Below, in pieces: positions 14,401-27,524 of a DNA stretch of 64,000 nucleotides. The position numbers and the translations under genes are program-made. The DNA is from Phalacrocorax aristotelis (lineage: Eukaryota; Chordata; Aves; Suliformes; Phalacrocoracidae), in NCBI RefSeq assembly GCF_949628215.1, contig NC_134279.1, positions 53,122,266 through 53,186,265 on the forward strand, in the 5' to 3' direction. Position 1 is the first letter of the stretch; every line of letters begins with the position of its first letter. Under the pieces are notes generated by a model. It saw only the letters and a list, made by a program, of their open reading frames with translations, was not told the DNA's origin and searched no databases.

Positions 14401-15223
14401 CAGTGCCAGCCAACCGTGAACCAAAAATCGCATGCCCCTCCTGAGCACAGCACCCTCAGCCTGAAGTGGTAAGCCCAGATCCTCAGAAGACTCTAAAGCA
14501 GTCACACAATTTTTGGACCATAGCATTTTTTTTGTGTGTCCTGCCAACTTGTAGACCAGCTAGAGTTCACATTTACCTACAGGAAACTGCAAATAATCTG
14601 AAAGGTTTAATTATCATCTCCCCTATGCTAGCAATGAAAACGCAGTTTATATTGCTGGGGAAAATAGTCCTATATTGTTTCTTATTTTGCATGATGACTG
14701 TATCTGGCATGACACTAATGCTATATTCAACTGTTCATAGTTGAAAACACACATAGATGAGGAATAATAAGCACAGAGCGCTAAAGCATTTGTTACTTTT
14801 GGGAAAAAAGGGAGGAGAATCTGAATGGGTACAGTTTACTTGATTTTTGAATTAAGTTTGTGAACCTTGGTAGAAAAGGATTTCATACATTACAACAGAA
14901 AAATGCTTTGAAACAGATGCACCTAAACAGATGTAAAAAAACCCACACCCTTATTTATTTATTTAATGAAACACAGTAATAGTTTAGGTCATCAGGAACC
15001 TGTTCACAGAAAGCAACGCTGATAGTGGACAGGTCTATTTTACATTATCCTGACAATTATCTGAGACTACTAAAGCCAGGCCTGTGTCTTAAATAACCTA
15101 TGTTGACCAGAGAATGCCCTTCATGTCCTTCAGATATGAAAATAATGTGATGAGGGCTCATTGTGAATGGCTTTATGAATAGGAGATCTGTCACAGTACA
15201 TGAAATATTAAAATATAAGGTTA

Positions 15224-15347
15224 GTATCCCCTTAACAGACATTAGAATTCAGAAATATTTTTCTCTATATTCTGTATTATTTTCTCTATATATTATATAG
15301 AGAGAATTTTCTCTATTCTAATGTATCCCTAGCAGACATTAGACTTT
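15224..15347. repeat. degenerate direct repeat around a palindrome
   Basis: GTATCCC..CAGACATTAGA occurs at 15224 and again at 15323. Between the copies lies a near-perfect hairpin at 15283-15303: a stem of TCTCTATATA with TATATAGAGA and one loop base. Confidence 0.65.
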
Positions 15348-18300
15348 ATAGAGAAAAATCATTTTTCCTAAAGCAAAATATGCTTCTTTACTAAACTGTT
15401 ATATGATATAATGTACTAGAGTTAGAAACAGCAAACCACTGTAGCATGTATTAACCTACAAACCATTTCTCGTTATAATACCAAAAAGCCATAGTACCAG
15501 TGTATTAAGTATGGTATTAACGCATTAAGTAATAGTAGAGCAAAAATACAGGCACTAGACAGATAATCAATGAGAGTTAGTTTTGCCTTAGGTACTAAAT
15601 AGACTTTATTACACCATCTTCCAAAGTGTTTTCATATGAGAAGAAAGAACAGTTAACCTATATATGGAAAACATTTAATTTCGTACAATGAACCAGTTCT
15701 GCATTCCCCCTTTAGATGTGTTTTATGCAAAAAGAAATAAAAAGTATACACTTTGTAAACGGGTGTGTATTTCTGCTGGCCTTCATCCTTACTGTGAAGT
15801 CTTTTGTGAGGTGCAGTGCTTATTTACACTCTGAAGTACTAGAAAGAACATGAGTTTCACAGTCAGTCGTAGTGTTTCATCCATTAGAAAAATTATTTGG
15901 TTTTAAATCAACCCATCTCCCTAGGCATAGAACAGATGTACACACCGACAAGACAAAATACTAATGAACAAGTTTGTATGGCGGAATCAAAATTAGTTCT
16001 TTAAATATTTAGAAAATAAGGAATATTTTGCAAGGCAAATGAGGAACTGTTATTTGACAGTTGCTAAATAACAAAATATTAATAATGTTGAACATTATGA
16101 TAGTGGAATCCCAGGGAAGATGCAAACTATTAGTGCAGCTTGTAGAAGATAAAATAAAAACATGAATACCAATTATTTTTCAAGAAAACTCCATGCCAAG
16201 TAAGACTAGGTTGCATGAAAACTGAAAGAATGAGACAGTACGTATTGCACATTAGCAAAATCTTAAGCATTCCCTCATCAGGAAAAGAAAACAAAAAAGA
16301 AATTAAGCACAAGTTACAAGAATAGCAGCAGCTCAGAGGAAGAATAAAAGTACCACAGTCAGTCAGGTGGAGACAACATACGTGGCTGACAAGAAAGCAA
16401 ATATATGTGCAGCACAGCGCTGCTTTGCCTTTTAATCTTTTATAAATGTAACAGAGCATTTTACAAGGAGGATAAAACCCACTGACCGGTGGAGCCATCC
16501 CAGCAGTGGCATCCCCTCACGCTCGGCAGGGCTTTACTGCCTTTTTATCAGGCGGTGTATTAGGGAACTGGGCCAGCAGCTGCCTGTGCCAGGACTGGGG
16601 GACCTACGCAAGGACAGAAATGTATCCCATACTTTTTATTTATCAGAATTTTTGCCATTTAAGTGGGGAAGCTGTCACATCATTTATTGCTACCTCCATG
16701 TATTTTTCCCGTATGTGAAATAAGGATACATTTATCAGGGGGATCGAGGTTCAGCACTGCAGACCGAGAGGTTACCTTGAGAAGCACCTGAAGTGCCAAA
16801 CTGCTGCTTTAAAAGCCCCGTCTCTGTGCCTGCGTGCTGCTTTCCCCCCAGTCTGACCACACACACCAAATTCACATGGCTATCAACTGCACGAGAAGCC
16901 CACTTGTTTTTTTACTGCATAGGAAGGATGAAGGAGCAAACAGAACATACAAACTTTATAGCCTCCTTCTTGGACATCACCTTGCACAGTGAGGTTGTCC
17001 TCCCTATTTTTTAGATCTCCTTACCAGCTGCAAGTTCATTTATTTAGTTTTCACATTAACACAGCTGACCAAGCAGGCTTTCAGATCTTGGTGAGGATAA
17101 AAAAAAAAAAAACCAACAAGAATATCTAGGAGCCAGTTCTCTTCCCAAGCGCACAATGCCCCTCTAACCAGGTTTTTGAGGCACCTGACTTAGCAAGGAG
17201 TTAAACTAAAGGTCACAGTTGCTGCCACCATCACCCACATCTAGGATCTGTACATGCAAGCTGTCCATTAGCAGCTCTGATAGGTGATTTTTGCGAAAGT
17301 AATTAAGAAATAATAAAACACTAGCGTAAGTAATTACAAGGGAAAAAATCATTGCACAGCTTGTGAGACATTCAAACTTCTTTAGGAAAGCTTCAAACTG
17401 GAAGCTGGAATGTGATGTTAAAATAAGTAAGGAACTGGCTAGTCTGAGTCTTCTATATTCTTAAGTTTAGCAGTATTCTGCAAAATGCATATGACTTGAA
17501 CATCCTTGCTGGCAGTGTCACTGACAGTGCGCGACAGTAGTGTTTCACTTTCCTGAAGCTCAAAGGTGCCATTAGACATTAATTCCTCTCCTGAAATCCC
17601 CAAACCCACAAAGCCAGAAAATGTAGCCACTCAAGCTATGGATTCACCATGTAGCTATTTCAACATATTAGTGTGACTCCATTCCTGTTCTAAAAAAAAC
17701 AATACTTCATCAGAAGTCAAGAGCAGACTACCAGATACCTGCAGCTGTTTGCAGCCGCTGTATCTCCTTCCCACTTCACGGGGGATCTCTGGTAGTGTTT
17801 AACAGAAATATCAAAGGTAAATATCACGGGAATGTTTTTGGAGGGCAACATTTGAACAGTAAAAGAAAAGAGCTTGCTTTCTTCAGTTACCAACTCCAGA
17901 AGATTACAAGGTGCCAGCACATGGTGGAATCATTCTATATTCTCCTGATATAAATCACCCAATGAAAAACCTGAAAACAGCCACTAAGCTTTTTATTCCT
18001 CATGTTTTTATTCCTCACATTTTTTATTGAAACAGAGGACTGCTTCCCATCCCCATATACCAAGAAGTTATAAACAAAACATATTGAGATAAGTTCCTCA
18101 AAGAAATTAATATCTTCAGTTTTCTTACCTCCCCAGGAAAAGCCTGACATCAGTTATTTTCTTACCCACCACATATTAGCCACTACAGAATACTAATTAA
18201 GGCAGCTTATCAATTGCCACGCAACACCACTACCTACTTGACATTATATTATTAATATTATAAATTACTGAAATTTGATGGCTCAGTTATTGAAAATTGG

Positions 18301-19477
18301 TAACTTCTTATAACAAGGAGTTTTTCCTGCAACTTTAAAAGATGGTTTGGAAAGAAAAAAACAAGCTGCCTCTTTTCGGCTGACCGATACCAACAATGCA
18401 TGGTCGTACAAATGTAATTAACTGAGATACAAATGTAATTAAATGGGCTTAAAAAAACCCCCTGCAGTCAGGAAAGGGCATAAAACAGAAATCCAAGTGG
18501 CCTCTTTGTTTGTAGACTGACAGGTTAACAAAAGCTTCTGGCCTTAAAATCACAGGAGAGAGTTGAAACTTCTAAGTGATAAGAGAACAGTGGGTAATTG
18601 CAATTAATTGCTGAGAAGTGCAAAGCTGGCACCGCAGTCCCCGGAGGGTGCAACAAGCGGAGGCAGAATTCAACACGAGCTTTATCCATAGAGCACTGAG
18701 ACCGAAAGCAAACACATACAAAGCAGCACGCATGAAGGTCACCAGATAACAGTTTCAATGATTAAACGCTGCTAGAGACCCCCCCAGCACCAGTCCCGAA
18801 GCACGCCTGGCTTGCCACCGTTTGCAGGTCTACTTGTGACGGTACAGCTATTGATTTCTTTAAATCCTGGCACCAGCATCCTTCCCCGCTGGACCAAATC
18901 TCTCAGATGTGAGACCACTGATGCTCTTCAATAAACAGCAATAAAAACATACACAGAAGAGTAACTCATAGTGGTGCCGAGCTGACCCCAGCACCTCTCA
19001 GCAAACCTCACAGACCCTGCCACACCTCCCAAAGGTGCTTTGAAGTACGTAACAGAAACACATACTCTTTTTGCCTCTTTCTGCAAGCACCCAATGACCA
19101 GGTGGTGAAACCTTGCGTGTGCCACCTCTGCTCCCACACCAGTACGTATGTGTCCCTGTTACAATCCCCTCTCCCAGCAGTTTGGGATGGCAGTGCAGCG
19201 GGGTGGCTTTTTAGGCAGATGCTGTAAGGTTGATATATGCGCAGGGACTGCAGAGCTAAGATTAGGCCAGCTGGTGGCGATCCATGAAATCATGGTCCCT
19301 AAAATTATTTTCCTAACATGTTATTTGGGATAAACATTAATTATATTATTTATTACATTGTATTTAACAATACACTTGTGTCAAAGATAACAAGAAGGGC
19401 TTCTTTAAATATATCAGCAGTAAGAGGAAGACTGGGGATACAGTGGCCCACTGCTGAACAAGGAAGGGGCCCTGCCA

Positions 19478-21170
19478 ATGCAGGATGAAGAGAAGGCGGA
19501 GCTGCTGAATGCCTTCTTTGCCTCAGTCTTTACTGCCAAGGCTGGCCCTCAGGCATCTCAGCCCCCAGAGGAAAGAGGTCAAATTGGGACAAAGGAAGAC
19601 TTACCATCAGTTGAGAAAGACTGGGTCAGAGATCACCTATGCAAACTGGACCCTCGCAAATCCATAGGCCCCAGTGGGATGCACCTGTGAGTGCTGAGGG
19701 AGCTGGCGGATGTTCTTGGCTGAGCCATTCTCCACCATCTTTGGAAGGTCATGGAGGACAGGAGAGGTGCCCGAGGACTGGAGGACAGCAAATGTCACTC
19801 CAATCTTCAAAAAGGGCAAGAAGGAAGATCCGGGGAACTATAGGCCAGTCAGCCTCATCTCCATCCCTGGAAAGGTGATGGAGCAGTTCATCCTGGAGGT
19901 CATCTCCAGGCATGTAGAGGAAAAGAAGGTTATCAGAAGTAGTCAACATGGATTCACCAAGGGGAGATCATGCTTGATCAACCTGATAGCCTCCTATGGT
20001 GGCGTGACTGGCTGGGTCGATGAAGGGAGAGCAGTGGATGTTGTCTATCTTGACTTCAGTAAAGCATTCGACACTGTCTCCCATAGCATCCTCACAAGCA
20101 AGCTAAGGAAGTGTGGGTTGGATGAGTGGACAGTGAGGTGGACAGAGAACTGGCTCAACAACAGAACTCAGAGGGTCGTGATCAATGGGGCAGAGTATGG
20201 ATGGAGGCCTGACACTAGTGGTGTTCCCCAGGGGTCTGTGCTGGGTCCAGTCCTGTTTAATATATTCATCAATGACCTGGATGATGGGACAGAGTGTAAC
20301 CTCAGCAAGTTTGCTGATGATACCGAACTGGGAAGAGTGGCTGATACACCAGAAGGCTGTGCTACCATCCAGTGAGACCTGGACAGGCTGGAGAGAACCT
20401 GGGGGAACCTGGTGAAATTCAACAAAAGCAAGTGCAAGGTCCTGCACCTGGGGAGGAACAACCCCATGCACCAGTACAGGCTGGGGGCTGAACTACTAGA
20501 AAGCGGCTCTGTTGAAAAGGACCTGGGAGTGCTGGTGGACAACAAGCTGACCATGAGCCAGCAATGTGCCCTTGTGGCCAAGGCGGCCAACGGTATCCTG
20601 GGCTGCATTAAAAGGCGTGTGGCCAGCAGGTCAAGAGGGGTTATCCTCCCCCTCTACTCAGCCCTAGTGAGACCACATTTGGAGTACTGTGTCCAGTTCT
20701 GGGCCCCCCAGTTTAAGAAGGACAGGGAACTGCTTGAGCAAGTCCAGCGGAGAGCTATGAAGATGATCAGGGGACTGGAGCATCTCCCTTATGAGGAAAG
20801 GTTGAGACACTTGGCTTTGTTTAGCCTGGACAAGAGAAGACTGAGGGGGGATCTTATCAATGCTTATAAGTATCTAAAGGGTGGGTGTCAAGAGGATGGG
20901 ATCAAACTCTTTTCAGTGGCGCCCAATGACAGGAGATGGGGCAATGGACACAAGTTGGAACACAGGAAGTTCCACCTGAATATGAGGAAACACTTCTTTC
21001 CTGTGAGGGTGCCAGAGCAGTGGCACAGGCTGCCCAGGGAGGGTGTGGAGGCTCCTTCCCTGGAAATATTCAATACCTCCCTGTGCCCCCTGCTCTGGGT
21101 GTGCCTGCTCAAGCAGGGGGTTGGACAAGATGATCTCCAGAGGTGCCTTCCAACCCCTACCGTTCTGTGA
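19478..21170 (+). pseudogene. CR1 ORF2 reverse transcriptase, broken
   Basis: ORF2 supplies reverse transcription at the target site. Here three pieces remain. An N-terminal piece, 19478-19690 (AELLNAFFASVF), ends at a TGA replacing the CGA expected from CR1 copies generally, which is typical of CpG decay. A shift of frame follows near 19720. The core at 19710-20375 has palm motif [12 protein letters not shown], motif [15 protein letters not shown] and the catalytic FADD box (FADDTEL). A TGA at 20373-20375 replaces an Arg codon. The C-terminal part, 20412-21170, contains the conserved [21 protein letters not shown] and VPEQWHRLP. The copy cannot make a working protein as it stands. Confidence 0.93.
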
Positions 21171-21180
21171 TTCTATGATT
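21164..21180 (+). repeat. CR1 3' octamer tail
   Basis: TTCTGTGATTCTATGAT is about two copies of the ATTCTRTG octamer that ends CR1 elements in place of a poly(A) tail. It fixes the 3' border of the element. Confidence 0.9.
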
Positions 21181-23362
21181 TACATATAGACACTTATTTA
21201 TATAGACACACTCCCCTACTGTGTTATAACATTTTAATATATTATTATATAATTTAATAGGCCCTAATATTTACAACCACAGATGTAGAATCTACATTTG
21301 GAAAAATAATACTAGTGCTAGAATCCTTTCTGTACTTACATCTGTTGTAAATAAAAAGAAGAAGAACAACAACAACAGGCAGGGTTCTCTGGGGAGGGGA
21401 CATTGTTCATTTGGAAGAGAGGAAGGAAGGGAATTAAACTGATTTACTAAATGACAGAAGTTAAAGCCAAGGCAAACAGCTTCCTAGGGCATTTCCCCCA
21501 TTTTCATTCTGTTTCATTGTGGATGAAGCAACTTCGTAGTCTGAAAGTGCTGAACTTACAATGTTCTAAAGCCATAAATTATGGACTCGATATTGTATCC
21601 TAAATCATACAGCACTGCCAAACTAGACTGAATATTAAAAAAGCCTTGTCAATAGTTTTCTTGGGTTTTTTTTCAATTTGCCTACTAGAAAACAAGATTG
21701 AGATTTTTTGTTGCTGTTTTACAAAAAATACTTTTTCTTTAGGAAACTAGTCTGATTTCCTTCAAGTTCAGTGAGTGTTACCTAATATTTTTATAACTTC
21801 TTAATTTAAAATGAAGTTTTTCTGGAAACCCTAAACAATTGTCAGTTTAAATATTTAGAATATTAGCTGTCTCTCAAAAATGTTCATATGTTGGCTAACT
21901 CATTCTGAGCCTTGAATCCATCATGGCCCAAGTAAAGAAAATGCAGAAGGTGAAGAAATGCAGAAGTCAGTTACAGCCAGCAGCTATAAGGAACAGGAGA
22001 CATCTACCTGACGGCCTTAGGTTAACCAAAAAAAGCAAAATACTGCAAAAATTTATCCAATGATACACAAACACATAAGATATTGCACCCAAAACGTTGC
22101 TTAAAATCATTATTCATGAGTTAATCACTAACAGGTTAGAGAATAAAAAAATTGAAGCTGACTTAATGGGCAGTTAGGCAACTTTTCTCTTCTTGTTTAG
22201 AAACAAAGGTTTAATTTGCCACACAGTAGTCATGCTCTGCTCCGAAGACCAAATGATTCGTTTCCTCACAATCCTTTCTAGTGCAGTCAGTACTCTATTA
22301 TCAGCATGCTTCATGTAGGCTCTAGCAATGCAGATCTAGATGCAGATCTACAGTATATAAATATTAATCATTTCTAGAACATATCTTTATATAGAAAATA
22401 TATTAAATTATGTTATTATAGCTGTGCGACTGAAGTAGTGGCAAGCTTAATGTCACCTTCTAACAGCTATATAACATGAGAAGACTTCACTGTGCTACTA
22501 ATGTGGGGAACTTGCGTTAGTAGTTAGCATATGGCAAAAGTAATGGACTGAAATTTGTAAGAGCTACACAATAAAAGATCATCATCAACAGCAGAGTCCA
22601 TGATATAATCTGTAAAGAACTGATTGCATGTATGTAATGGATAGTCATTGCTTGGGCTTTTCTGGGTATACTCTTATCCTTGCCACACGCAGTAAAGTTC
22701 TGCTGAAAGAAATGTGCAAGGCAAATTCAATATGCAACTGAGTTGTGTGGCTGGGCAAAACAGCGAGTCTGGTCCCTGGTAGAAGTGGGATTAGACACCT
22801 GTGGTCAGTTGTGCCCTCTGCCACGAGTGAGTAGCAATACCAAAACCAAACATAAATCTCAGAGAAACAAAGGTTCCCAAAGATCAAAAGTGGCCAGTGA
22901 GAGAGACTGGTCACTGGGACAAACAAATCTTGATGGGAAGAGTCAATGCTGCAGAACACCCCGGAAGCAAGAAGGATGTTTTTGTCCTTTTTGGCAGTAG
23001 AGACAAACATTAAATTATGGTGATAACATAGTCCCTAATTTTGGGTGTCCAGTGTAAAACATCTATGCCTGCTTTTTTGAAACTACTTAACACTATATGG
23101 TTATTTATATATTTAAAACACACTGATGACTGCAGTCAGAGTGTTAAGCAATTCTATTAGTTGGACAATTAAAATTAATTAGAAATCCTAACTGAGGTAC
23201 CTACAAACTGAAAAACATAGAATTTAGAACCCCATGTGAACAGGTTAGTTTAAGTGATGTAGAGGTACACAGAAAATCCGTGGAGATAGAACGGATAGTC
23301 ACTTATCAACAACTGGAGTTTCTTCAACATATAGAGTCTTATACTCATGTTCACATACAAAG

Positions 23363-23400
23363 CGTACGTATATGTATGTACATACACATATACATATGCA
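23363..23400. repeat. ATGT/ACAT alternating microsatellite
   Basis: GTACGTATATGTATGTACAT followed by ACACATATACATATGC makes a partly self-complementary purine-pyrimidine tract. Confidence 0.7.
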
Positions 23401-26035
23401 AACAAACTCTTCAGTAAAAAAATGCCTTTGACTCCAACATCGCCCATGGGCAGCACACACCTCATCCCTCTGTGTCTCCATGGAAAACAAGACTGACTTT
23501 AAAATCTCAGTTCCAAAAATTAATTCTTAGAACGCCGTCCTACACATGATCCACTGGCTTGAAGTAATTCAGATTGTCTGCTGTACCACGCAGGGCTTGT
23601 AAGACAAAAGTTTGGTGTTCTGGTGCTGGATGACTGGAAACCAAGTCTCTACCATTTCTTGACAAAAGAAGAGATGAGGATGAGGAGTAGAGGAGTAGAG
23701 AGGCATTCCCACCAAAATATTGGATGGGACTTCCCGTAATCAAAAGAGAATTCAAATCTGACCGCAAAATTGTGTTCAACCTGTCACAAGGGGTCTTACC
23801 GAGTCATGACAGTACAAAGGCAAATGTAACGCATATTCATGTGTATTGCAAGGTTCACCTAAGTGTGTGGTCATGTTGGCATAAGCATAGACTCCTGTCT
23901 TGTCCAGCGCTGACAAAACATCAAGTGTAAGCAGAGTAAGTACAGTAAGCAGAGTATGTCCTCCAGTTCTCAGTCAACCTATCTCTGGGTCAGCTGCCAA
24001 TCATCAAATCTAGGCCAATACTTGCAAAGCCTGGCTTGTAGCGTACCATTAGATAAGATGTTTCCTATGCTCAGTGTGACAGCCAAAGAACCAAAGCTAC
24101 AGAGAGTGAGCTGCACAAGCTCTATTCCTTCCCAGGAGAGCTGCCCTTCTCTAACCAGTCAGTGCTGTAAGGATGAAGAGCCATCCCATGTGCCTGAAAA
24201 TGGATGACTGTTGTCACAAATATCCTGGAAGAGAATCTGAGAGCCACCTAGAGCTGAGATGGCTTTACCTTGTACTGGTTTTGGAGCTGGACTATGACAA
24301 ATTAAAGGTGATTTCTCAAACCAGTCAAGCTTCAATTTGTAAATAAGCACATAAAATAATGCAAAATGGGGTCTAGCAGCTAATGCCACTGTCACCGTAC
24401 TGGTTGACAAACAAAAGCATTTGGCATCCTGTCAGAGTCACAAATGGGTCTTCATCTTCTCTTTCGCTTGACAATGAAGAATAGTTCCATGAAAACACCT
24501 GGCATGAGAAAAAATTACTTCAGTGACCCTTCCAGCTTCCAGCGCAGCTACCTTTTATTGACACAGCCTCTGGTTGGAAGCGCTCCTGAAGAATGCCAGG
24601 AAAGGTGAGCTTTACGGCAGCGGGAGTCCATCCTCTAACTGCTGGAAAGGGTGTCGCAGCATGCAAGTGTCCAAGGGGATGTAATCCCAGGCCAAGCAGA
24701 GCCTCTGTTTCACGTCTGGAGAAATGTTTGCGCGCTCCAAAGCTTACCTACTTTTTTTTTTTCCCCCAAATGCGCTTGCAGGTATGACAAAAGCCATTAC
24801 ACAAACTCCACAAATCTCATCTCACTAATACTCTTTGACCACTGCCACTACAACAGGGTTACTCATCCTGCATCCACAGTAGCTTGTAACAAAAACCTGG
24901 AAGTGAGGAGGCTTTCCACCTTATCTGAGGAAACGCAATCACCTGAAGCATGCAGTTTGTCAAATATCAGGTGTCGGTATCAGGACACCAGACCCCAGTA
25001 ACTCGTGACAGCATTCAGCAGGCTGTGTGGGTGCTTGAAAGATTAATCTACTTGCCAGAAAAAACACAGCAGGGTTGTTTAGTACAACCCACCATTGCAC
25101 TGTCAACAGGGGATGCTGGAACAAGGTGGCTGGGAAGAACATCAAAACCCACACATACAGGCTGAGGGTGCCTGTCCTTCCTCCAAACAGAAGCAGCGGA
25201 TGAAGCAATGACTGCCAAAGCTTCTGGGCTGAGAGCAGTATGGCACCGTTCATCATTAGAGCCCCCAGATGGGCCAGCGTAGGCTACAGCAAAATATCTA
25301 CCAAGCCTGGAACACGGTCCTAAAAGAACACAAAAAAACAGACCAATTTTTTTTCTTAGCAACTTACGGTGCTCTGACAGCTCCGTGAAGTCCAAGTACA
25401 AGATTCCTCCTCAAGAATGGTACAAAAAAGTGCCTTATTATGAAAAAGTGTCTTATTTGCCACAAGAAGCAGGAATGGGAAGTAAAAGCTCTTATCTTTT
25501 GATCCTCTGGACATAAGAGGCAGCTCCTTTTCATAGCATTTGCAGGGTTGGGGAGGTACTAATGCTTCACACTGGGCTAGGTGGGAATTAGGACCTGATC
25601 TTTTATGTACTTCACTATTACCCACTGAAACAAAAAAAAAAAAAAACCAAATATTTTTAAAAGTCAGAATTGCAATAGCAAGCCTTAATTAGTTTTTGGT
25701 GCCTTTGGCTAAGCTTTTCATTTGAGGGTATGAAAAATGCTTTAATTAAGCCACCTTCTGCCTCAACTTTTCCATATATCTTCCTACTTCCGCACCAAAT
25801 GCCACAGAACCAGAGACGACAGCTTTCTTCAGTACACAGCCATGACTCACACTGAGGGCAGATCCACCTTATGCACTCAGTAAAGCTTGGGTTACATCAG
25901 TAAAAGAAAATTCAATAATATCATTAAAGATTGAATTAAAATAAATACACACAAAGAGGGTAAATCCCTACAAGGGAACTTTAGTTCTGTCATTTCCTTT
26001 CTTTCACTTGCAAACTTGGCAATCTCCTTTGTCAA

Positions 26036-26054
26036 ACAAACAAACAAACAAAAA
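26036..26054. repeat. (CAAA)n microsatellite
   Basis: Four to five CAAA units in a row. Nothing else marks the site. Confidence 0.8.
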
Positions 26055-26940
26055 GATTGAAAATGCTTCTTTTGCATCTTTTCTTTTGCATACCCACCCA
26101 GGAGCATTGGACAGTCTTTACATCCACAACGCTGATCTCAGTTACCTGAGATAACTGAAGAGCTGACAGAAGAGATGACTGAAGAGATAACAGGTGGTCA
26201 TTCTCCACCTGAAAAGACCAAGAAATCATTTATGATGGATCTTCCAAAGCATGAATGCCAAGCATGGGCTCTCAGTTAAGGTTTAGAAGACCATGTAATC
26301 TTCAGAAGAAAGGCTCTTTGACAGTTTCCTCCAAGCTTTAATTATTTCTGTCCCATAGCCTCTGGTGTGACTTTCCCAGTTCTGTGATTTCCTCTCCCTT
26401 GACTCTTTGTTGTCTTTTCCTTACTTGTGCAATCCCAGTTTGCACTTGTCAAGACTTCTGGTATATTATGAGTCTCTGCCAGCAACCTAACTTTCCACCT
26501 ACTGGCTTATTCTATATCCTATCCTTACCAAGTTTCAGTCATCTGCCCAAAAAGTCTTAGCCCCGCTTCACACTCTTCATGTCCCTTGTTCATGTGCTAT
26601 CCTATTCATCACGTAGTCCCGTTCCTTGTGAAATCTTTACTCAAGCTCTCCAGTCCTCCTCTTCCCTCTGTCACTGGGATCTCAGGTTCCTCTCAAAGCC
26701 ACCTGGCCCTTTGATCCCTCACATTTTCTGCCCCAGCACCAGCAGAGGAACCACTACAAAAGAAGAGAGGAGTGGGTGTCAGATTTGATCCTAAATGAGA
26801 GATTGCAGGGAAAGTGCTGAGCCTTTCTGCTCACACACCTGCTCACTTCGGGGATGTCACATACAGGCAATCACGCCAGCCACAGCAATTGTAAGGGGAC
26901 AAGGTACAATCTGTTCAACACCAGGGAGCATAGATGTTGA

Positions 26941-27520
26941 GGATTCATAAGGCTAGAAGAGACCTCAAAGAGTAATCTGTTCCACCACACTGCTCTAGAA
27001 ATAATTAAACTATATCTATGTTATTCCTCTGTTAATACTCAAACAACTTCTAATGATGCTAAAATCCTGAAAAACCCAATTCAGTGATCTATTCCATTGC
27101 TTCAGTTTCATTAATGCTGAACCTATTATGTATCATCTGGTTGAGCACAGGCATGGTGAACATTGTTTCACAACAGCTTTGTGACATTTGAAGGTTATCA
27201 CGCCTTGTTCACCCTGCCACTCTTCTTTCATTGGAGCTGAAACAACCCCAGACCTTTCAACCTTCCTTCATAGGTCATATTTCCTAAATGTTTAATTATT
27301 TTCATCCTTTCCTCTGGATTTGCTCCAATTAACCCACATCTTTCTTGAAGTGTGCACCCCAGCTGGATATGGTCTTACAGCTGCAGAGAGATATTGCGTG
27401 GAGTGGAAGTATCATTTTTTGTGTCTTCCATGCTGGCATCCTATCTATTCAACACAATACAATGTTTGTCTTTATTGCAGCAGCTCCTCATGCAATCTAC
27501 CATAAACCACAGCTCTTCTA
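26941..27520 (-). mobile_element. ancient CR1 LINE fragment
   Basis: Read on the plus strand this shows the reverse complement of a CR1 3' half: ATTCATAAGGCTAGAAGAGACC at the 3' terminus, then CTTTCAACCTTCCTTCATAG, CACATCTTTCTTGAAGTG, CACCCCAGCTGGATATGG and TTTGTCTTTATTGCAGCAG. The order agrees with old amniote CR1 subfamilies. It is heavily diverged, with no open frame. Confidence 0.85.
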
Positions 27521-27524
27521 ATGA

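Larger units (their letters stand above)
55..19380. other. No gene recognised; probable CRACD intron
   Basis: This is AT-rich non-coding sequence with scattered short frames on both strands. None matches a protein I know. Position downstream of the putative CRACD promoter on the minus strand suggests the long first intron of CRACD. Local repeats (1125-1258, 15224-15347) and one coding-like block (11287-11496) are listed separately. Confidence 0.5.
19385..21180 (+). mobile_element. CR1 LINE, 5'-truncated, about 1.8 kb
   Basis: CR1 is the main non-LTR retrotransposon of birds. This copy starts inside ORF2 (AAGAAGGGCTTCTTTAAATA), so ORF1 and the endonuclease are missing. It runs through the reverse transcriptase to the typical 3' end, CCTTCCAACCCCTACCG followed by TTCTGTGATTCTATGATT. 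It is the longest mobile element in the window. No clear target-site duplication is visible, as is usual for CR1. Confidence 0.97.
21185..26935. other. No gene recognised
   Basis: This non-coding sequence contains an alternating ATGT/ACAT microsatellite at about 23363-23400, a (T)n/(C)n run near 24751, a poly(A) run at 25628-25646 and (CAAA)n at 26036-26052. Frames of up to 121 codons overlap on opposite strands and show no family motif. Confidence 0.6.

Noticed and set aside
16130..16498. 122-codon minus-strand frame rich in Leu/Cys/Phe
   Set aside because: It resembles a membrane protein only because the sequence is pyrimidine-rich on that strand; no homology seen.
20168..20608. 146-codon minus-strand frame
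   Set aside because: Antisense shadow of the CR1 reverse transcriptase.
22645..23010. 121-codon minus-strand frame overlapped by a plus frame
   Set aside because: No family recognised and no consistent coding signal.
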